Shown: in pieces, positions 35,032-45,087 of the stretch | How the letters are laid out: every line of letters starts with the position of its first letter | Numbering within the stretch: the first letter of the stretch is position 1 | DNA from: Burkholderia metallica | Lineage (GTDB): Bacteria; Pseudomonadota; Gammaproteobacteria; Burkholderiales; Burkholderiaceae | DNA length: 64,000 bases | Direction of reading: 5' to 3' | NCBI RefSeq assembly: GCF_902832845.1 | Contig: NZ_CADFDB010000007.1 | Coordinates: 1 to 64,000, forward strand | The notes under the pieces: generated by a model | Seen by the model: only the letters and a program-made list of their open reading frames with translations | Databases searched by the model: none | Told to the model about the DNA's origin: nothing | Made by a program: the position numbers and the translations under genes

Positions 35032-36644
35032 CGCCCGCGAACCGCACGCCGTGGCCGGACGCGTTCGCCGCCGCGTATCGGCAGAAGGGGTACTGGCTCG
35101 GCCAGTCGTTCGCGCAGTGGTTCGACGAACGCGTCGCGCGGCACGGCGAACGTATCGCGCTCGTACAGGGCGACCTGCGCTGGTCGTACCGGACGTTCGC
35201 GGCGGAAGCCGAACGCACGGCCCGCGCGCTGACCGCGTGCGGGATCGTGCCGGGCGACCGCGTCGTCGTGCAATTGCCGAACTGCGTCGCCTTTTTCGCG
35301 GTGACGTTCGCGCTGTTCCGGATCGGCGCGCTGCCGGTGTTCGCGCTGCCCGCGCATCGCCGGCGCGAGATCGGCTACTTCTGCCGGCACGCGGGCGCGG
35401 TCGCCTATGTCGCGGCGGAACAGCACGACGGGTTTGACTACCGGGCGCTCGCGACCGAGATCCGCGCCGATGCGCCGACGTTGCGCCACGTGCTGTTCAC
35501 GGCGCCCGGCAACGCGCGCGTGGCGCTGCCGGATGCGACGCCCGACGTCGCGCTGCCGCCGGGGCCCGGCGCGCACGAGATCGCGTTCCTGCAACTGTCG
35601 GGCGGCAGCACGGGTACGCCGAAGCTGATTCCGCGCACGCACGACGACTACCTGTACAGCGTGCGCGAGAGCGCACGCATTTGCGGGCTGACCGAACGCA
35701 GCGTCTATCTCGCGGCGCTGCCGGCCGCGCACAACTATGCGCTGAGTTCGCCGGGCTCGCTCGGTGTGTTCGATGCCGGCGGCACCGTCGTGCTGAGCGA
35801 CGGCGCGAGCCCCGACACTGCGTTCCCGCTGATCGAGCGCGAGCGCGTGATGGTGGCGGCACTGGTGCCGCCGCTCGTGCCCGTATGGCTGGCCGCGGCC
35901 GGGCAGCGGCGCGGCGCGCTGGCGAGCCTCGAACTCGTCCAGGTCGGCGGCGCGCGCTTCGATCCGGCGCTTGCGGCGCGCGCGGCCGACGGCTTCGGCA
36001 CGCAATTGCAGCAGGTGTTCGGGATGGCCGAAGGGCTCGTCAACTACACGCGGCTCGACGATCCGCGCGACGTGGTGATCGCCACGCAAGGGCGCCCGAT
36101 CTCGCCGGACGACGAGATCCGCATCGTCGACGACGACGACCGCCCGGTCGAACCCGGCGCGGTCGGCCATCTGCTGACGCGCGGCCCGTACACGATCCGC
36201 GGCTACTACGACGCGGCCACGCACAACGCACGCGCGTTCACGGCGGACGGCTTCTATCGCACCGGCGATCGCGTCCGCCTGACGGCGGGCGGCCAGCTCG
36301 TCGTCGAGGGGCGCGCGAAGGACCAGATCAACCGCGGCGGCGAGAAGATCCCGGCCGAGGAAATCGAACACCTGCTGCTCGCGCATCCGGGTGTCGTCGA
36401 CGCGGCGCTGGTCGCGATGCCCGACCCGTATCTCGGCGAACGCAGTTGCGCGTACGTGATTCGAGGCACGCCCGCGCCGACCGCGGCAGACCTCGTGCGC
36501 TTCGTGCGTGGCCAGGGCGTGGCCGCGTACAAGGTGCCCGACCGGATCGAATTCGTCGACGCATTCCCGAAAACGCCCGTCGGCAAGATCGACAAGCGCG
36601 CGCTTCGGCAGCACATCGCGGATCGGCTCGCCGCCGCTGCGTGA
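35028..36644 (+). CDS. entE: 2,3-dihydroxybenzoate-AMP ligase
   Basis: A 538-residue ANL-superfamily adenylating enzyme that activates DHB and loads it on the aryl carrier domain of EntB. The P-loop is [30 protein letters not shown] holds the DHB-type aromatic pocket. YRTGDRVR and [17 protein letters not shown] are the A7-A8 motifs, and [11 protein letters not shown] carries the A10 lysine. The length equals EntE/DhbE. It overlaps entC by 4 bp and precedes entB. Confidence 0.95.
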   Translation: MTPANRTPWPDAFAAAYRQKGYWLGQSFAQWFDERVARHGERIALVQGDLRWSYRTFAAEAERTARALTACGIVPGDRVVVQLPNCVAFFAVTFALFRIGALPVFALPAHRRREIGYFCRHAGAVAYVAAEQHDGFDYRALATEIRADAPTLRHVLFTAPGNARVALPDATPDVALPPGPGAHEIAFLQLSGGSTGTPKLIPRTHDDYLYSVRESARICGLTERSVYLAALPAAHNYALSSPGSLGVFDAGGTVVLSDGASPDTAFPLIERERVMVAALVPPLVPVWLAAAGQRRGALASLELVQVGGARFDPALAARAADGFGTQLQQVFGMAEGLVNYTRLDDPRDVVIATQGRPISPDDEIRIVDDDDRPVEPGAVGHLLTRGPYTIRGYYDAATHNARAFTADGFYRTGDRVRLTAGGQLVVEGRAKDQINRGGEKIPAEEIEHLLLAHPGVVDAALVAMPDPYLGERSCAYVIRGTPAPTAADLVRFVRGQGVAAYKVPDRIEFVDAFPKTPVGKIDKRALRQHIADRLAAAA

Positions 36645-36692
36645 CGAGTGCGGCGACGCCCCGTCGTTTTTTCCTTTCCCAAGCAATCCAAC

Positions 36693-37568
36693 ATGGCCAT
36701 TCCGAAAATCGCTTCCTATCCGATGCCGGCCGAGCTGCCGGCGAACCGCGTGAACTGGCGCTTCGACCCGCGCCGCGCGGCGCTGCTCGTGCACGACATG
36801 CAAGACTACTTCCTCGACTTCTACGACCGTGCGGCCGCGCCGGTGCCGACGCTCGTCGCGCACGTGCGTCGCCTGATCGATTTCGCGCATGCCGCCGGGA
36901 TGCCGGTCTACTTCACCGCGCAGCCGGCAACTCAGGCGGCGGCCGATCGGGCGCTCCTGACCGACATGTGGGGGCCGGGTCTCACCGCGCAGCCGTCGCG
37001 CGCGGCGATCTGCGACGCGCTCGCGCCGGCGCCCGGCGACACGGTGCTCGACAAGTGGCGGTACAGCGCGTTCCGGCGTTCGCCGCTCGAGACGCACCTG
37101 CGCGAGCAGGGGCGCGACCAGCTCGCGATCTGCGGGATCTACGCGCACATCGGCTGTCTGATGACCGCCTGCGACGCGTTCATGCGCGACGTGCAGCCGT
37201 TTTTCGTCGCTGACGCGCTCGCGGATTTCTCCGAGCGCGAGCACCGCATGGCGCTCGACTACGTGGCTGGACGTTGCGGAATGGCAGTGACCACGGACGC
37301 GCTCGTCGGCGTCGCACCGGTGGACGATACGGCACCGATGCTCGCCGCGATCGCGGCGCAGGTCGCCCGCAGCCTGCGGATGCCGACCGCCGACCTGCGC
37401 GAGCACGACAACCTGGTCGATTGCGGGCTCGATTCGATCCGGATGATGACGCTCGTCGAACAGTGGCGCGCGCAAGGCTACGACGTCACGTTCGTCCAGC
37501 TCGCCGAGCAGCCGACGCTCGGCGCATGGACGCGAGTGCTGCAGCGCGCGGCGCGGGTGAGCGCATGA
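36693..37568 (+). CDS. entB: isochorismatase with aryl carrier protein domain
   Basis: A 291-residue bifunctional protein. Residues 1 to about 210 are isochorismatase, which yields 2,3-dihydro-DHB: [13 protein letters not shown] with the catalytic Asp, DKWRYSAF with the Lys, and [16 protein letters not shown]. Residues about 215-291 are the aryl carrier domain, with the phosphopantetheine serine in [12 protein letters not shown] is attached there by EntE and passed to the NRPS condensation domain. ATG 36693 is the family start ([12 protein letters not shown]). Its stop overlaps the next start. Confidence 0.95.
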   Translation: MAIPKIASYPMPAELPANRVNWRFDPRRAALLVHDMQDYFLDFYDRAAAPVPTLVAHVRRLIDFAHAAGMPVYFTAQPATQAAADRALLTDMWGPGLTAQPSRAAICDALAPAPGDTVLDKWRYSAFRRSPLETHLREQGRDQLAICGIYAHIGCLMTACDAFMRDVQPFFVADALADFSEREHRMALDYVAGRCGMAVTTDALVGVAPVDDTAPMLAAIAAQVARSLRMPTADLREHDNLVDCGLDSIRMMTLVEQWRAQGYDVTFVQLAEQPTLGAWTRVLQRAARVSA

Positions 37569-37891
37569 CGGCGCGTCCGGCGATGCCCGATGCCCGTCCG
37601 GCGTCGTTCGTCAGCACGGCGGAGGTGTCGGTGCCGCAGGCCGACCGCGTGCTGTTCAAGCTGTGCAAGCACTACGCGATCAAGGTGCCCGTCGTGTTCG
37701 ACGAACATCGCGCGACCGTCGATTTCCCGTACGGCGTCTGCCGGATGCTGCGTACCGACGACGTGCTGCAGCTTCGCTGCGAAGCCGATTCGTCGGAGCA
37801 GCTCGAGCAGATCCAGTACGTGATGGACGAGCACCTGGGGCTGATGTCGCGTAACCGGGCGCTGGTGGTCGCATGGGAGCGGGGCGCGTGA
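37565..37891 (+). CDS. DUF2218 family protein
   Basis: A 108-residue soluble protein that matches the DUF2218 pattern: a RVLFKLCKHYAIKVPV helix, then DFPYGVCRM.., LQLRCEA, and the LEQIQYVMDEHLGLMSRN segment. Relatives recur in iron-siderophore loci, but a biochemical role is not known to me. Its ATG overlaps the entB stop (ATGA), and its stop overlaps a possible GTG start of the NRPS gene, so it is embedded in a translationally coupled series. A role in DHB loading or iron handling would be a guess. Confidence 0.8.
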   Translation: MTARPAMPDARPASFVSTAEVSVPQADRVLFKLCKHYAIKVPVVFDEHRATVDFPYGVCRMLRTDDVLQLRCEADSSEQLEQIQYVMDEHLGLMSRNRALVVAWERGA

Positions 37892-37935
37892 CGCGGCCCG
37901 CCTCCGGCTCAACGAACTTCGGGGCAACCCCGCTC

Positions 37936-40900
37936 ATGACAAACGAATCCTTGCCGATCCGCGCGACTTCCGCGCAATACGGAATCTGGGTCGCGCAACA
38001 GGTCGACTCCGACGATCCGGGCTATCTGACGGCCGAGACCGTCGAGCTCGACGGCGCGCTCGACGTCGCCGCGCTGACCGACAGTGTCGAGGCCGTGCTC
38101 GATCACGCCGACGCGCTGCACATGCGGTTCGCGTGGCAGGACGATGCGCTGTGGCAGGCGCGCCGGACGCCACGCACGCGGCTGCCACTCGTCGATCTGT
38201 CGGCGCAAGCCGATCCCGTGCAGGCGGCGCATGCGTGGATGAAGGCGTCGCTGTCGATCTGCTGCGACGTGACCGCCGATCCGCTGTACCGCACCGCGCT
38301 GCTGCGGCTGTCGCCAACCCGGCACTGGTGGTATCTGCAGGTCCATCACATCGCGCTCGACGGCTTCGGCTACGGGCTGCTGCAGCAGGCCGCGGCGACT
38401 CGCTACAACGCGCGCGTCGGCGGCGGGCCGCTGCCGGAGCTGCCTGACTGGCGGATCGATCGCGTCGTTGAGGCCGAGGCGCGTTATCGCGCCGACGGCG
38501 GCTTCGATGCCGATCGCGCGTTCTGGCGCGCGCATCTGCGCGACGTGCCCGCGCCGCTCGTCCTCGCGCGGAAACAGGACATCGCCCCCGACGCGTGGCG
38601 CGCGACGCGCGTGTTCGACGCCGAACGCGTGCGCGCGCTGCGCGCCGCCGCCGAGCGGGTCGACGTCGACTGGAATGCGTGGCTGCTGTGCGCGGTCGGC
38701 ATCTGGCTCGCGAAGCAGGGCGGCCAGTGCGACCTGACGCTCGGGCTGCCGGTGATGAACCGACTCGGCACGCCGGCGCTCGGCGTGCCGTGCATGGCGA
38801 TGAACATCGTGCCGCTGCGCGTGCATGTCGACGCCGGGCGCTCGCCGCGTGAGCTTGCACGCGAATGCGCGGAGCGCCTGCGCGCGATCCGGCCGCACCT
38901 GTATTACCGGTACGGCTGGATTCGCGGCGATCTCGGGCTGCTGGAGCGCAACGCGTTCCTGTTCAACCAGGCCGTCAACGTGATGCCGTTCGAACGGAAG
39001 GTCGCATTCCATGGGCTCGCGAGCGACACCCGCGCGGTGAGCGGCGGTCCGGTGAAGGATCTGAACGTGACGCTCGCCGTGCGCGGCGGCGCGTGGCATC
39101 TGACGCTGGAAGCCAACCCGAACGCGTACGACGAAGCGGTGCTCGCCGCGCATGCGCGCGACCTTGCCGCGTGGCTCGACGCATTTGCCGAACAGGCGCC
39201 GGACGAACCGGTAAGTGCACTGCTCGATGGGATGCCCGCGCCGTCGATCGTGCGCGGCACGCCGCTCGCCGGGCCGTACGACGACGTGCTCGCGCGGATC
39301 GAACGCATCGCGCGCGACGCACCGGCGCACCCGGCTATCGAGGCCGGCGGCCACCGCATCGACTACCGCACGTTGCTCGCCGACGCCCATGCGCTTGCGT
39401 CGGAACTCGAGCGAAGGGGTGTGGCGCGCGATGCACGCGTCGCGATCGCCGCGCCGCGCGCGCCCGACGTGATCGCGGCGATGCTGGCCGTGCTGAAGGT
39501 CGGCGCGACGATCGTGCCGATCGATCCGGACGGACCGCCGCAGCGCGTCGCGGCGATGCTGGCGGATGCGGCGCCCGCGCTGGTGATCACGCGCGACGTG
39601 TATCGCGAATGTGCGGGTGGGCGGCCGGTGCTCGATCTGGCTGCGGCGCGCGTGTCGTCGCCGCGCGACGTGGCGTGCGCGGCGCCTGACGCGGCACAGC
39701 CCGCGTACCTCCTGTATACGTCGGGATCGACCGGCCGGCCGAACGGCGTGCTGGTCGGGCGCGGCGCGCTCGCGCATTTCGTCGCGAGCACGCGCGACCT
39801 GTATCGCATCGGTCCGAGCGACCGGGTGCTGCAGTTCGCGCCGCTGCATTTCGATGCGAGCTTCGAGGAGATCTTCGCGACGCTCTGCAACGGCGCGACG
39901 CTCGTGCTGCGCGACGACGCGATGCTCGACTCGATCGACGCGTTCACGGCCGAGGTCGAGCGCCGCCGCATCACGGTGCTCGACCTGCCGACCGCCTACT
40001 GGCACGTGCTCGCCCATGCCCTGGACGCGCGCCATGCGCAGCGCCTTGCCGGCGTGCGTCTGACGATCATCGGCGGCGAGGCCGCGTTGCCGGAGCGAAT
40101 CCGGCGCTGGCACGCGCACCTGCCGCATCTGGCGCTGCTGAACACCTACGGGCCGACCGAAGCGACGATCATCGCGACGGCCGCCTGCGTGAGCGGTCCC
40201 GGCGCGGTCTGGCGCGACGGCGAGCCGGTGCCGATCGGCACGCCACGCGCGGGCGTCGACGCGCAGGTGGTCGACGAGCGCCTGTATCCGGTGGCCGAGG
40301 GCCGCACGGGCGAGCTGGTGCTGTGCGGCGACGCGCTGGCGCTCGGCTACCCGGGCAATGCGGCGCTGACGTCCGAGCGCTTCGTCACGCTGCCGGGGAG
40401 CGGTACGCGCGCGTACCGGACCGGCGATCTCGCCTCCGTGCGCGACGGCCGGCTGGTGTTCGACGGCCGGATCGACCACGAGGTGAAGGTCAGCGGTGTG
40501 CGCATCGATCCGCGCGAGATCGAGGACTGGCTGCTGCGCACGCCGGACGTGCGCGAGGCGGCGGTCGTCGCGTTGCGCGGCGACGCCGACGTGACGACGC
40601 TCGCGGCGTTCGTCGTCGGGGTGGACGAAACGGCCGCGCTGCGTGCGCGGCTCGCCGACGCGCTACCGGCCGCGGCGATTCCCGACGCGTGGCACGTGCT
40701 CGAACGGCTGCCGCGCAACGTCAACGGCAAGACCGATCGCAACGCGTTGCGGCAGCGCGCGATGGCGGCCCGCATCGGCGTGGACGACGATCCGCGCGCC
40801 GACGCGCTCGAACGGCAGGTGATGCACGCGTGGCGCAGCGTGCTCGGCGGCGTCGCGCTGACGCCGGATTCGAATTTCTTCGACATCGGCGGCAAGTCGT

Positions 40901-41850
40901 TGCAGGCGATCCAGGTGAGCGCGCGGCTGGCGACCGCGCTCGGCCGCGACGTGCCGGTATCGATGCTGTTCCGCCATGCGACGGTCGCGGCGCTGGCGGC
41001 TGCACTGCGCACGCCGCTGCCGTACCGGCCGCGCGTGGAGCGCGACGCGTTCGCCCCGCATCTTGCGATCCAGACGGCGGGAGGCGCTGCGCAGCGGCTC
41101 ATCTGCATTCATCCGGCCGACGGCCTCGCGTGGAGCTATCTGCGGCTTGCCGCGTACCTGCCCGACACGACGGTCGACGGGCTGCAACTGTCAGTCGGCG
41201 ACACGAACGGCGCGGCCGATTTCGACGCGCTCGTCGACACCTATGTGCGGCGCGTGCGGGCACTGCAGCCGGACGGTCCGTACCACCTGCTCGGCTGGTC
41301 GCTGGGCGGCGCGCTCGCGTACGCGGTCGCGGCGGCCCTCGAACGCGTCGGCGCGCCGGTGGGCGTGCTCGCGCTGATGGACAGTTATCCGTCGTCCGCG
41401 TGGATGGCACAGCCGCAGCCGGAGGCGGGCGACGCGCTGCGGATTCTGCTGACGGTGAACGGCGATTTCGACACGGCGGCGTTGTCCGACGCATTGCTGC
41501 GGCAGCGCCTGTTGCGCGCGAACAGCCCGTTCGCAGCGCTCGGCGGCGCGGGGCTCGACGCGCTGGTCGACGCGACGCTGCGGCAGATGCGCCAGTTCCG
41601 CGCCGCGCCGACCCCGCGTTACGGCGGCGAACTGCTGCTGTTCAACGCAACCCGCAAGCGGCCCGGCACGCCGGGGCCCGACAGCTGGGCCGCGCACCGG
41701 CCGGCGGCGTTGCCGACCTGCGTGGCGCTCGACTGCTCGCACGACGGGATGTCCGATCCCGAACCGATGGCGGCGATCGGCGCCGCGCTGACCGAACGGC
41801 TCGCCGCATGGGCCGACATGGAAACCGTTACGAGGAACGTGAATCGATGA
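37936..41850 (+). CDS. single-module siderophore NRPS (C-A-PCP-TE), predicted lysine-activating
   Basis: A 1304-residue synthetase with the EntF domain order. Condensation domain, about 10-440: HHIALDG at residues 137-143. Adenylation domain, about 450-950: YTSGSTGRPNG, YRTGDLA, NVNGKTDR with Lys932. Carrier domain: Ser988 in GGKSLQ. Thioesterase: Ser1122 in GWSLGG, His1269 in CSHDG. Aligning to GrsA-PheA, I read the pocket as D640 A641 E644 D682 I711 G713 T737 I745 I746 K932. EntF's serine code (DVWHFSLVDK) is very different; DAE..IG resembles lysine codes. ATG 37936 is used; an in-frame GTG at 37888 overlaps the previous stop. Confidence 0.92.
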   Translation: MTNESLPIRATSAQYGIWVAQQVDSDDPGYLTAETVELDGALDVAALTDSVEAVLDHADALHMRFAWQDDALWQARRTPRTRLPLVDLSAQADPVQAAHAWMKASLSICCDVTADPLYRTALLRLSPTRHWWYLQVHHIALDGFGYGLLQQAAATRYNARVGGGPLPELPDWRIDRVVEAEARYRADGGFDADRAFWRAHLRDVPAPLVLARKQDIAPDAWRATRVFDAERVRALRAAAERVDVDWNAWLLCAVGIWLAKQGGQCDLTLGLPVMNRLGTPALGVPCMAMNIVPLRVHVDAGRSPRELARECAERLRAIRPHLYYRYGWIRGDLGLLERNAFLFNQAVNVMPFERKVAFHGLASDTRAVSGGPVKDLNVTLAVRGGAWHLTLEANPNAYDEAVLAAHARDLAAWLDAFAEQAPDEPVSALLDGMPAPSIVRGTPLAGPYDDVLARIERIARDAPAHPAIEAGGHRIDYRTLLADAHALASELERRGVARDARVAIAAPRAPDVIAAMLAVLKVGATIVPIDPDGPPQRVAAMLADAAPALVITRDVYRECAGGRPVLDLAAARVSSPRDVACAAPDAAQPAYLLYTSGSTGRPNGVLVGRGALAHFVASTRDLYRIGPSDRVLQFAPLHFDASFEEIFATLCNGATLVLRDDAMLDSIDAFTAEVERRRITVLDLPTAYWHVLAHALDARHAQRLAGVRLTIIGGEAALPERIRRWHAHLPHLALLNTYGPTEATIIATAACVSGPGAVWRDGEPVPIGTPRAGVDAQVVDERLYPVAEGRTGELVLCGDALALGYPGNAALTSERFVTLPGSGTRAYRTGDLASVRDGRLVFDGRIDHEVKVSGVRIDPREIEDWLLRTPDVREAAVVALRGDADVTTLAAFVVGVDETAALRARLADALPAAAIPDAWHVLERLPRNVNGKTDRNALRQRAMAARIGVDDDPRADALERQVMHAWRSVLGGVALTPDSNFFDIGGKSLQAIQVSARLATALGRDVPVSMLFRHATVAALAAALRTPLPYRPRVERDAFAPHLAIQTAGGAAQRLICIHPADGLAWSYLRLAAYLPDTTVDGLQLSVGDTNGAADFDALVDTYVRRVRALQPDGPYHLLGWSLGGALAYAVAAALERVGAPVGVLALMDSYPSSAWMAQPQPEAGDALRILLTVNGDFDTAALSDALLRQRLLRANSPFAALGGAGLDALVDATLRQMRQFRAAPTPRYGGELLLFNATRKRPGTPGPDSWAAHRPAALPTCVALDCSHDGMSDPEPMAAIGAALTERLAAWADMETVTRNVNR

Positions 41851-42641
41851 GCAGGGAAACCGAGATGACATTTCCGGCGGGGGTGGCCGTCGTGACCGGC
41901 GCGGCGCGCGGGATCGGCGCCGCCGTGGTTCGCGCGCTCGCCGCGCGCGGGGTCGACGTCGCCGCGTTCGACGCCGACGGCGACGCGCTGGCGCGGGCGA
42001 ACGAGGATCGCCCGCCGGCGCCGGGCCGCGTCCATCCGTTCGCGGTCGACGTGACCGACGCGCGCGCCGTGCGCGCGGCAATCGAGCACGTGGAGGCGAC
42101 GGTCGGCCCGATCGGCATGCTCGCGAACGTCGCCGGCGTGCTGCGGCTCGCGGCCGCGACGTCGCTGACCGACGACGACTGGGCGCATTGCTTCGCGGTG
42201 AACACGCACGGCGTGTTCCACCTGTCGCGCGCGGTCGCACAGCGCATGATCGAGCGGCGCACGGGCAGCATCGTGACCGTCGGGTCGAATGCGGCGCTCG
42301 TGCCGCGCACGCAGATGGCCGCCTACGCCGCGTCGAAGGCCGCCGCGCATCAGTTCACGCGGTGCCTCGGCCTGGAGCTGGCCGGTCACGGCATTCGCTG
42401 CAACATCGTCGCGCCGGGTTCGACCGACACGCCGATGCAGCGCCAACTGTGGCGCGGCCCGGAAGGCCCGGCAGGCGTCATCGCGGGGTCGCTCGAAACC
42501 TATCGCACGGGCATTCCGCTCGGGCGCATCGCCGCGCCGGACGACGTCGCCGGCACCGTGCTGTTCCTGCTGTCCGACGCCGCGCGCCACGTGACGCTGC
42601 ACACGCTGTGTGTCGACGGCGGCGCGACGCTCGGCGTGTGA
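41847..42641 (+). CDS. entA: 2,3-dihydro-2,3-dihydroxybenzoate dehydrogenase
   Basis: A 264-residue short-chain dehydrogenase that oxidises 2,3-dihydro-DHB to DHB with NAD+. TGAARGIG is the cofactor motif, NVAG follows, and the catalytic triad is Ser in VGSNAALVP, Tyr and Lys in YAASKAA. GSTDTPMQRQLW is characteristic of EntA/DhbA. It overlaps the NRPS stop by ATGA. It completes the DHB route together with entC and entB. Confidence 0.95.
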   Translation: MSRETEMTFPAGVAVVTGAARGIGAAVVRALAARGVDVAAFDADGDALARANEDRPPAPGRVHPFAVDVTDARAVRAAIEHVEATVGPIGMLANVAGVLRLAAATSLTDDDWAHCFAVNTHGVFHLSRAVAQRMIERRTGSIVTVGSNAALVPRTQMAAYAASKAAAHQFTRCLGLELAGHGIRCNIVAPGSTDTPMQRQLWRGPEGPAGVIAGSLETYRTGIPLGRIAAPDDVAGTVLFLLSDAARHVTLHTLCVDGGATLGV

Positions 42642-42675
42642 CGGCCCGTCTGAATTCCGTCTCCGGAGCATCTTC

Positions 42676-43779
42676 ATGAAACAGATATCGGCCTGTGCCG
42701 AACAAGGTGCGGCAGGCGCGTTCGCGTTGCCGCATCACGAGAAACGGTTGCGCGTCGGCGCGCGGCTGCCCGTGCCTGACGCGCTGCGCCACGCGGTGCC
42801 GGCGTCGTATGCGGCGCGGGCGACCGTCGACGCGGGACGCGCGCAGGTGCGCGCGATTCTCGAACGGCGCGACGCGCGCCGGATCGTCGTCGTCGGCCCG
42901 TGCTCGATCCACGATCCGGCGGCCGCGTTCGACTACGCGCGCCGTCTCGCCGGTCTTGCGCACGCGGTGCGCGACGCGCTTTGCGTGGTGATGCGCGTCT
43001 ACTTCGAGAAGCCGCGGACGACGGTCGGCTGGAAAGGGCTGATCAACGATCCGGGGCTCGACGGCAGCCATCGCGTCGAGGAGGGGTTGCGCACCGCGCG
43101 CCGGCTGCTCGTCGACATCAATGCGCTCGGGCTGCCGGTCGCGACCGAGGTGCTGGACGTCGCGACGCCGCACTACCTGTCCGACCTGGTGAGCTGGGCC
43201 GCGATCGGGGCGCGCACGACCGAATCGCAAATCCATCGCGAGCTGGCATCGGGGCTCGCGATGCCCGTCGGTTTCAAGAACGGCACGGACGGCCAGGTCG
43301 ACATCGCAGCGCACGCGATGCTGGCCAGCATGCGGCCGCACACGTTCATCGGCGTCGATGGCGCCGGCGGTCCGGCCTTGCTGCACAGCACCGGAAATCC
43401 GCACGCGCACCTCGTGCTGCGCGGCGGTCGCCACGGGCCGAACTACGACGCCGCGGCGGTGGCGGCCGCGGTCGAAACGTTGCGCGCGCAACGCCTGACG
43501 CCGAACCTGCTGATCGACTGTTCGCATGCGAACTGCGGCAAGCAGGCGATACGGCAACTGGCGGTGCTGGACGATGTGGTCGGGCAGATGCGCGCGGGCA
43601 ACGAAGCGATCCGGGGCGTGATGCTCGAAAGCTTCATCGAGGACGGCGCGCAGCCACTGGGCGGCGCACTGCGCTACGGCTGCTCGATCACCGATCCGTG
43701 CATCGGCTGGGAGGCGACCGAGGATGCGCTGTTGCGCGCCCGCTGCCTGCTGACCGACGACAGCCCCCATGCGCGCTGA
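42676..43779 (+). CDS. 3-deoxy-7-phosphoheptulonate synthase (class I DAHP synthase)
   Basis: A 367-residue AroFGH-type enzyme joining phosphoenolpyruvate and erythrose 4-phosphate, the first step of the shikimate pathway. IVVVGPCSIHDP is the PEP site, MRVYFEKPRTTVGWKGLINDP is diagnostic, and PVGFKNGTDG and DCSHANCGKQ supply metal and substrate ligands. Its position in the siderophore locus suggests a dedicated supply of chorismate for DHB, as in myxochelin gene clusters. CCGGAG at 42663-42668 precedes ATG 42676. Whether it is feedback-insensitive cannot be told by eye. Confidence 0.92.
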   Translation: MKQISACAEQGAAGAFALPHHEKRLRVGARLPVPDALRHAVPASYAARATVDAGRAQVRAILERRDARRIVVVGPCSIHDPAAAFDYARRLAGLAHAVRDALCVVMRVYFEKPRTTVGWKGLINDPGLDGSHRVEEGLRTARRLLVDINALGLPVATEVLDVATPHYLSDLVSWAAIGARTTESQIHRELASGLAMPVGFKNGTDGQVDIAAHAMLASMRPHTFIGVDGAGGPALLHSTGNPHAHLVLRGGRHGPNYDAAAVAAAVETLRAQRLTPNLLIDCSHANCGKQAIRQLAVLDDVVGQMRAGNEAIRGVMLESFIEDGAQPLGGALRYGCSITDPCIGWEATEDALLRARCLLTDDSPHAR

Positions 43780-43813
43780 CGCGCGTCGTTTACCTTTTCC
43801 ATCGGAACACCTT

Positions 43814-45052
43814 ATGTCGACGACTTCCGCTGAATCCCTGCAAGCGCCGGCCGATGCCGGCGCGTCCATGCTGCCGCTGCTGCTCGCGAACTTCGCGATG
43901 GTGGCCGGCACCTACGCATTCGTCACGATCGCCGGCCCGATGGCGCGCCGCATGCATCTCGAACCGCTGCATATCGGCGCGATCATCGGCGTCGTCGGGC
44001 TCGTGTGGATGGCTGTCGCGCCTCGCTGGGGGCGAGCGGCGGACACGCGCGGGCGCTTGTCGACCATGCGCGCGGCGATCGTCGGGTTCGTCGCGAGCTC
44101 GCTGTTGCTGGCCGGCTATGTCGGCTGGGCGTTGCGCGACGGCGGCAGCGCCGTGCCGCCGGTGTGGGCGGGCGTTGTCGCGCTGCTCGTCACGCGCGCG
44201 GCGATGGGCGGCTGCTATGCGGGGCTGCCCGTCGCGGCCACGGCGTGGATCGCGGACCGGACGCTGGCCACGGGGCGCGCGTCGGCGATCGCGCGATTCG
44301 GCGCGGCGGGCGCGATCGGGATGGTGCTCGCGCCGCCGCTCGCGGGCTGGCTGGCCGGGTTCGACATGACGGTCGCGCTCGCCGTGTTCGCGCTGTTGCC
44401 GCTCGTCGGGCTGGCGGGGCTGCGACGGCTGCGCGACGACGGCACGCACGCGGTGCGGCAGGCGCCGCCCCGGCTGAAGCCGACCGATCCGCGCGTACGC
44501 CTGCCGTGGTACAGCGCGTTCGCGCTGTACAGCGCGGTGATGATCGCGAACAGCGTGCTCGGTTTTTACGTGATCGACCGGCTGCACGTGCGAACGGGCG
44601 ACGCGTCGATGGTGGTCGGTTACGCGCTCGGCAGCGCCGGCATCGGGTTGATCGCGACGCAGTCGCTGGTCGGCCGGCTGCGTGCGGTCGCGCCGCTCCA
44701 ATGGCTGCGCTGGGGTGCGCTGGCGGGTGGCGCGGGGTTCGTGTCGGCGCTGGCCGCGGAGGCCGCGCACCCGCTGCTGCTGTGCGCGAGCTACTTCGTG
44801 GCGGCGTGCGGGATGGGCGCCGCATTTCCCGCGGTCGCGGCGCTCGCGAGCACGCGCGTCGAAACGCATGAGCAGGCCGCGTGCGCGGGCGCGATGTCGA
44901 TGGCGCAAGGGCTCAGCATGGTCGTCGCGCCACTGGCCGGCACGATGCTGTACGAACTGCATCCGGTGGCGCCGTTCGTGTCGATCGGCGTAGTGCTCGC
45001 GGTCGTATGCGTCGCGACATGCGGCGCGGGGGCACGCGCGCCGGCGGCGTGA
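43814..45052 (+). CDS. MFS transporter, probable siderophore exporter
   Basis: A 412-residue major facilitator superfamily protein with about twelve hydrophobic segments. VGLVWMAVAPRWGRAADTRGR is the loop 2-3 motif. It is the last gene of the biosynthetic run, in the place where EntS-like exporters are found, so export of the siderophore across the inner membrane is the likely role. Other MFS substrates cannot be excluded from sequence. It is followed by a convergent gene. Confidence 0.8.
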   Translation: MSTTSAESLQAPADAGASMLPLLLANFAMVAGTYAFVTIAGPMARRMHLEPLHIGAIIGVVGLVWMAVAPRWGRAADTRGRLSTMRAAIVGFVASSLLLAGYVGWALRDGGSAVPPVWAGVVALLVTRAAMGGCYAGLPVAATAWIADRTLATGRASAIARFGAAGAIGMVLAPPLAGWLAGFDMTVALAVFALLPLVGLAGLRRLRDDGTHAVRQAPPRLKPTDPRVRLPWYSAFALYSAVMIANSVLGFYVIDRLHVRTGDASMVVGYALGSAGIGLIATQSLVGRLRAVAPLQWLRWGALAGGAGFVSALAAEAAHPLLLCASYFVAACGMGAAFPAVAALASTRVETHEQAACAGAMSMAQGLSMVVAPLAGTMLYELHPVAPFVSIGVVLAVVCVATCGAGARAPAA

Positions 45053-45087
45053 CGGTTTTCGTGAGCGTCGCGCGAATCGGCCGCCGG

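Noticed and set aside
34893-37475. Minus-strand open frame of 860 codons opposite entC, entE and entB
   Set aside because: Antisense to three clear enzymes with intact motifs; no recognisable domain of its own.
33847-45052. Straightforward enterobactin locus
   Set aside because: The adenylation pocket differs from that of EntF at most positions, only one permease is present, and a DAHP synthase is included as in lysine-based catecholate clusters.
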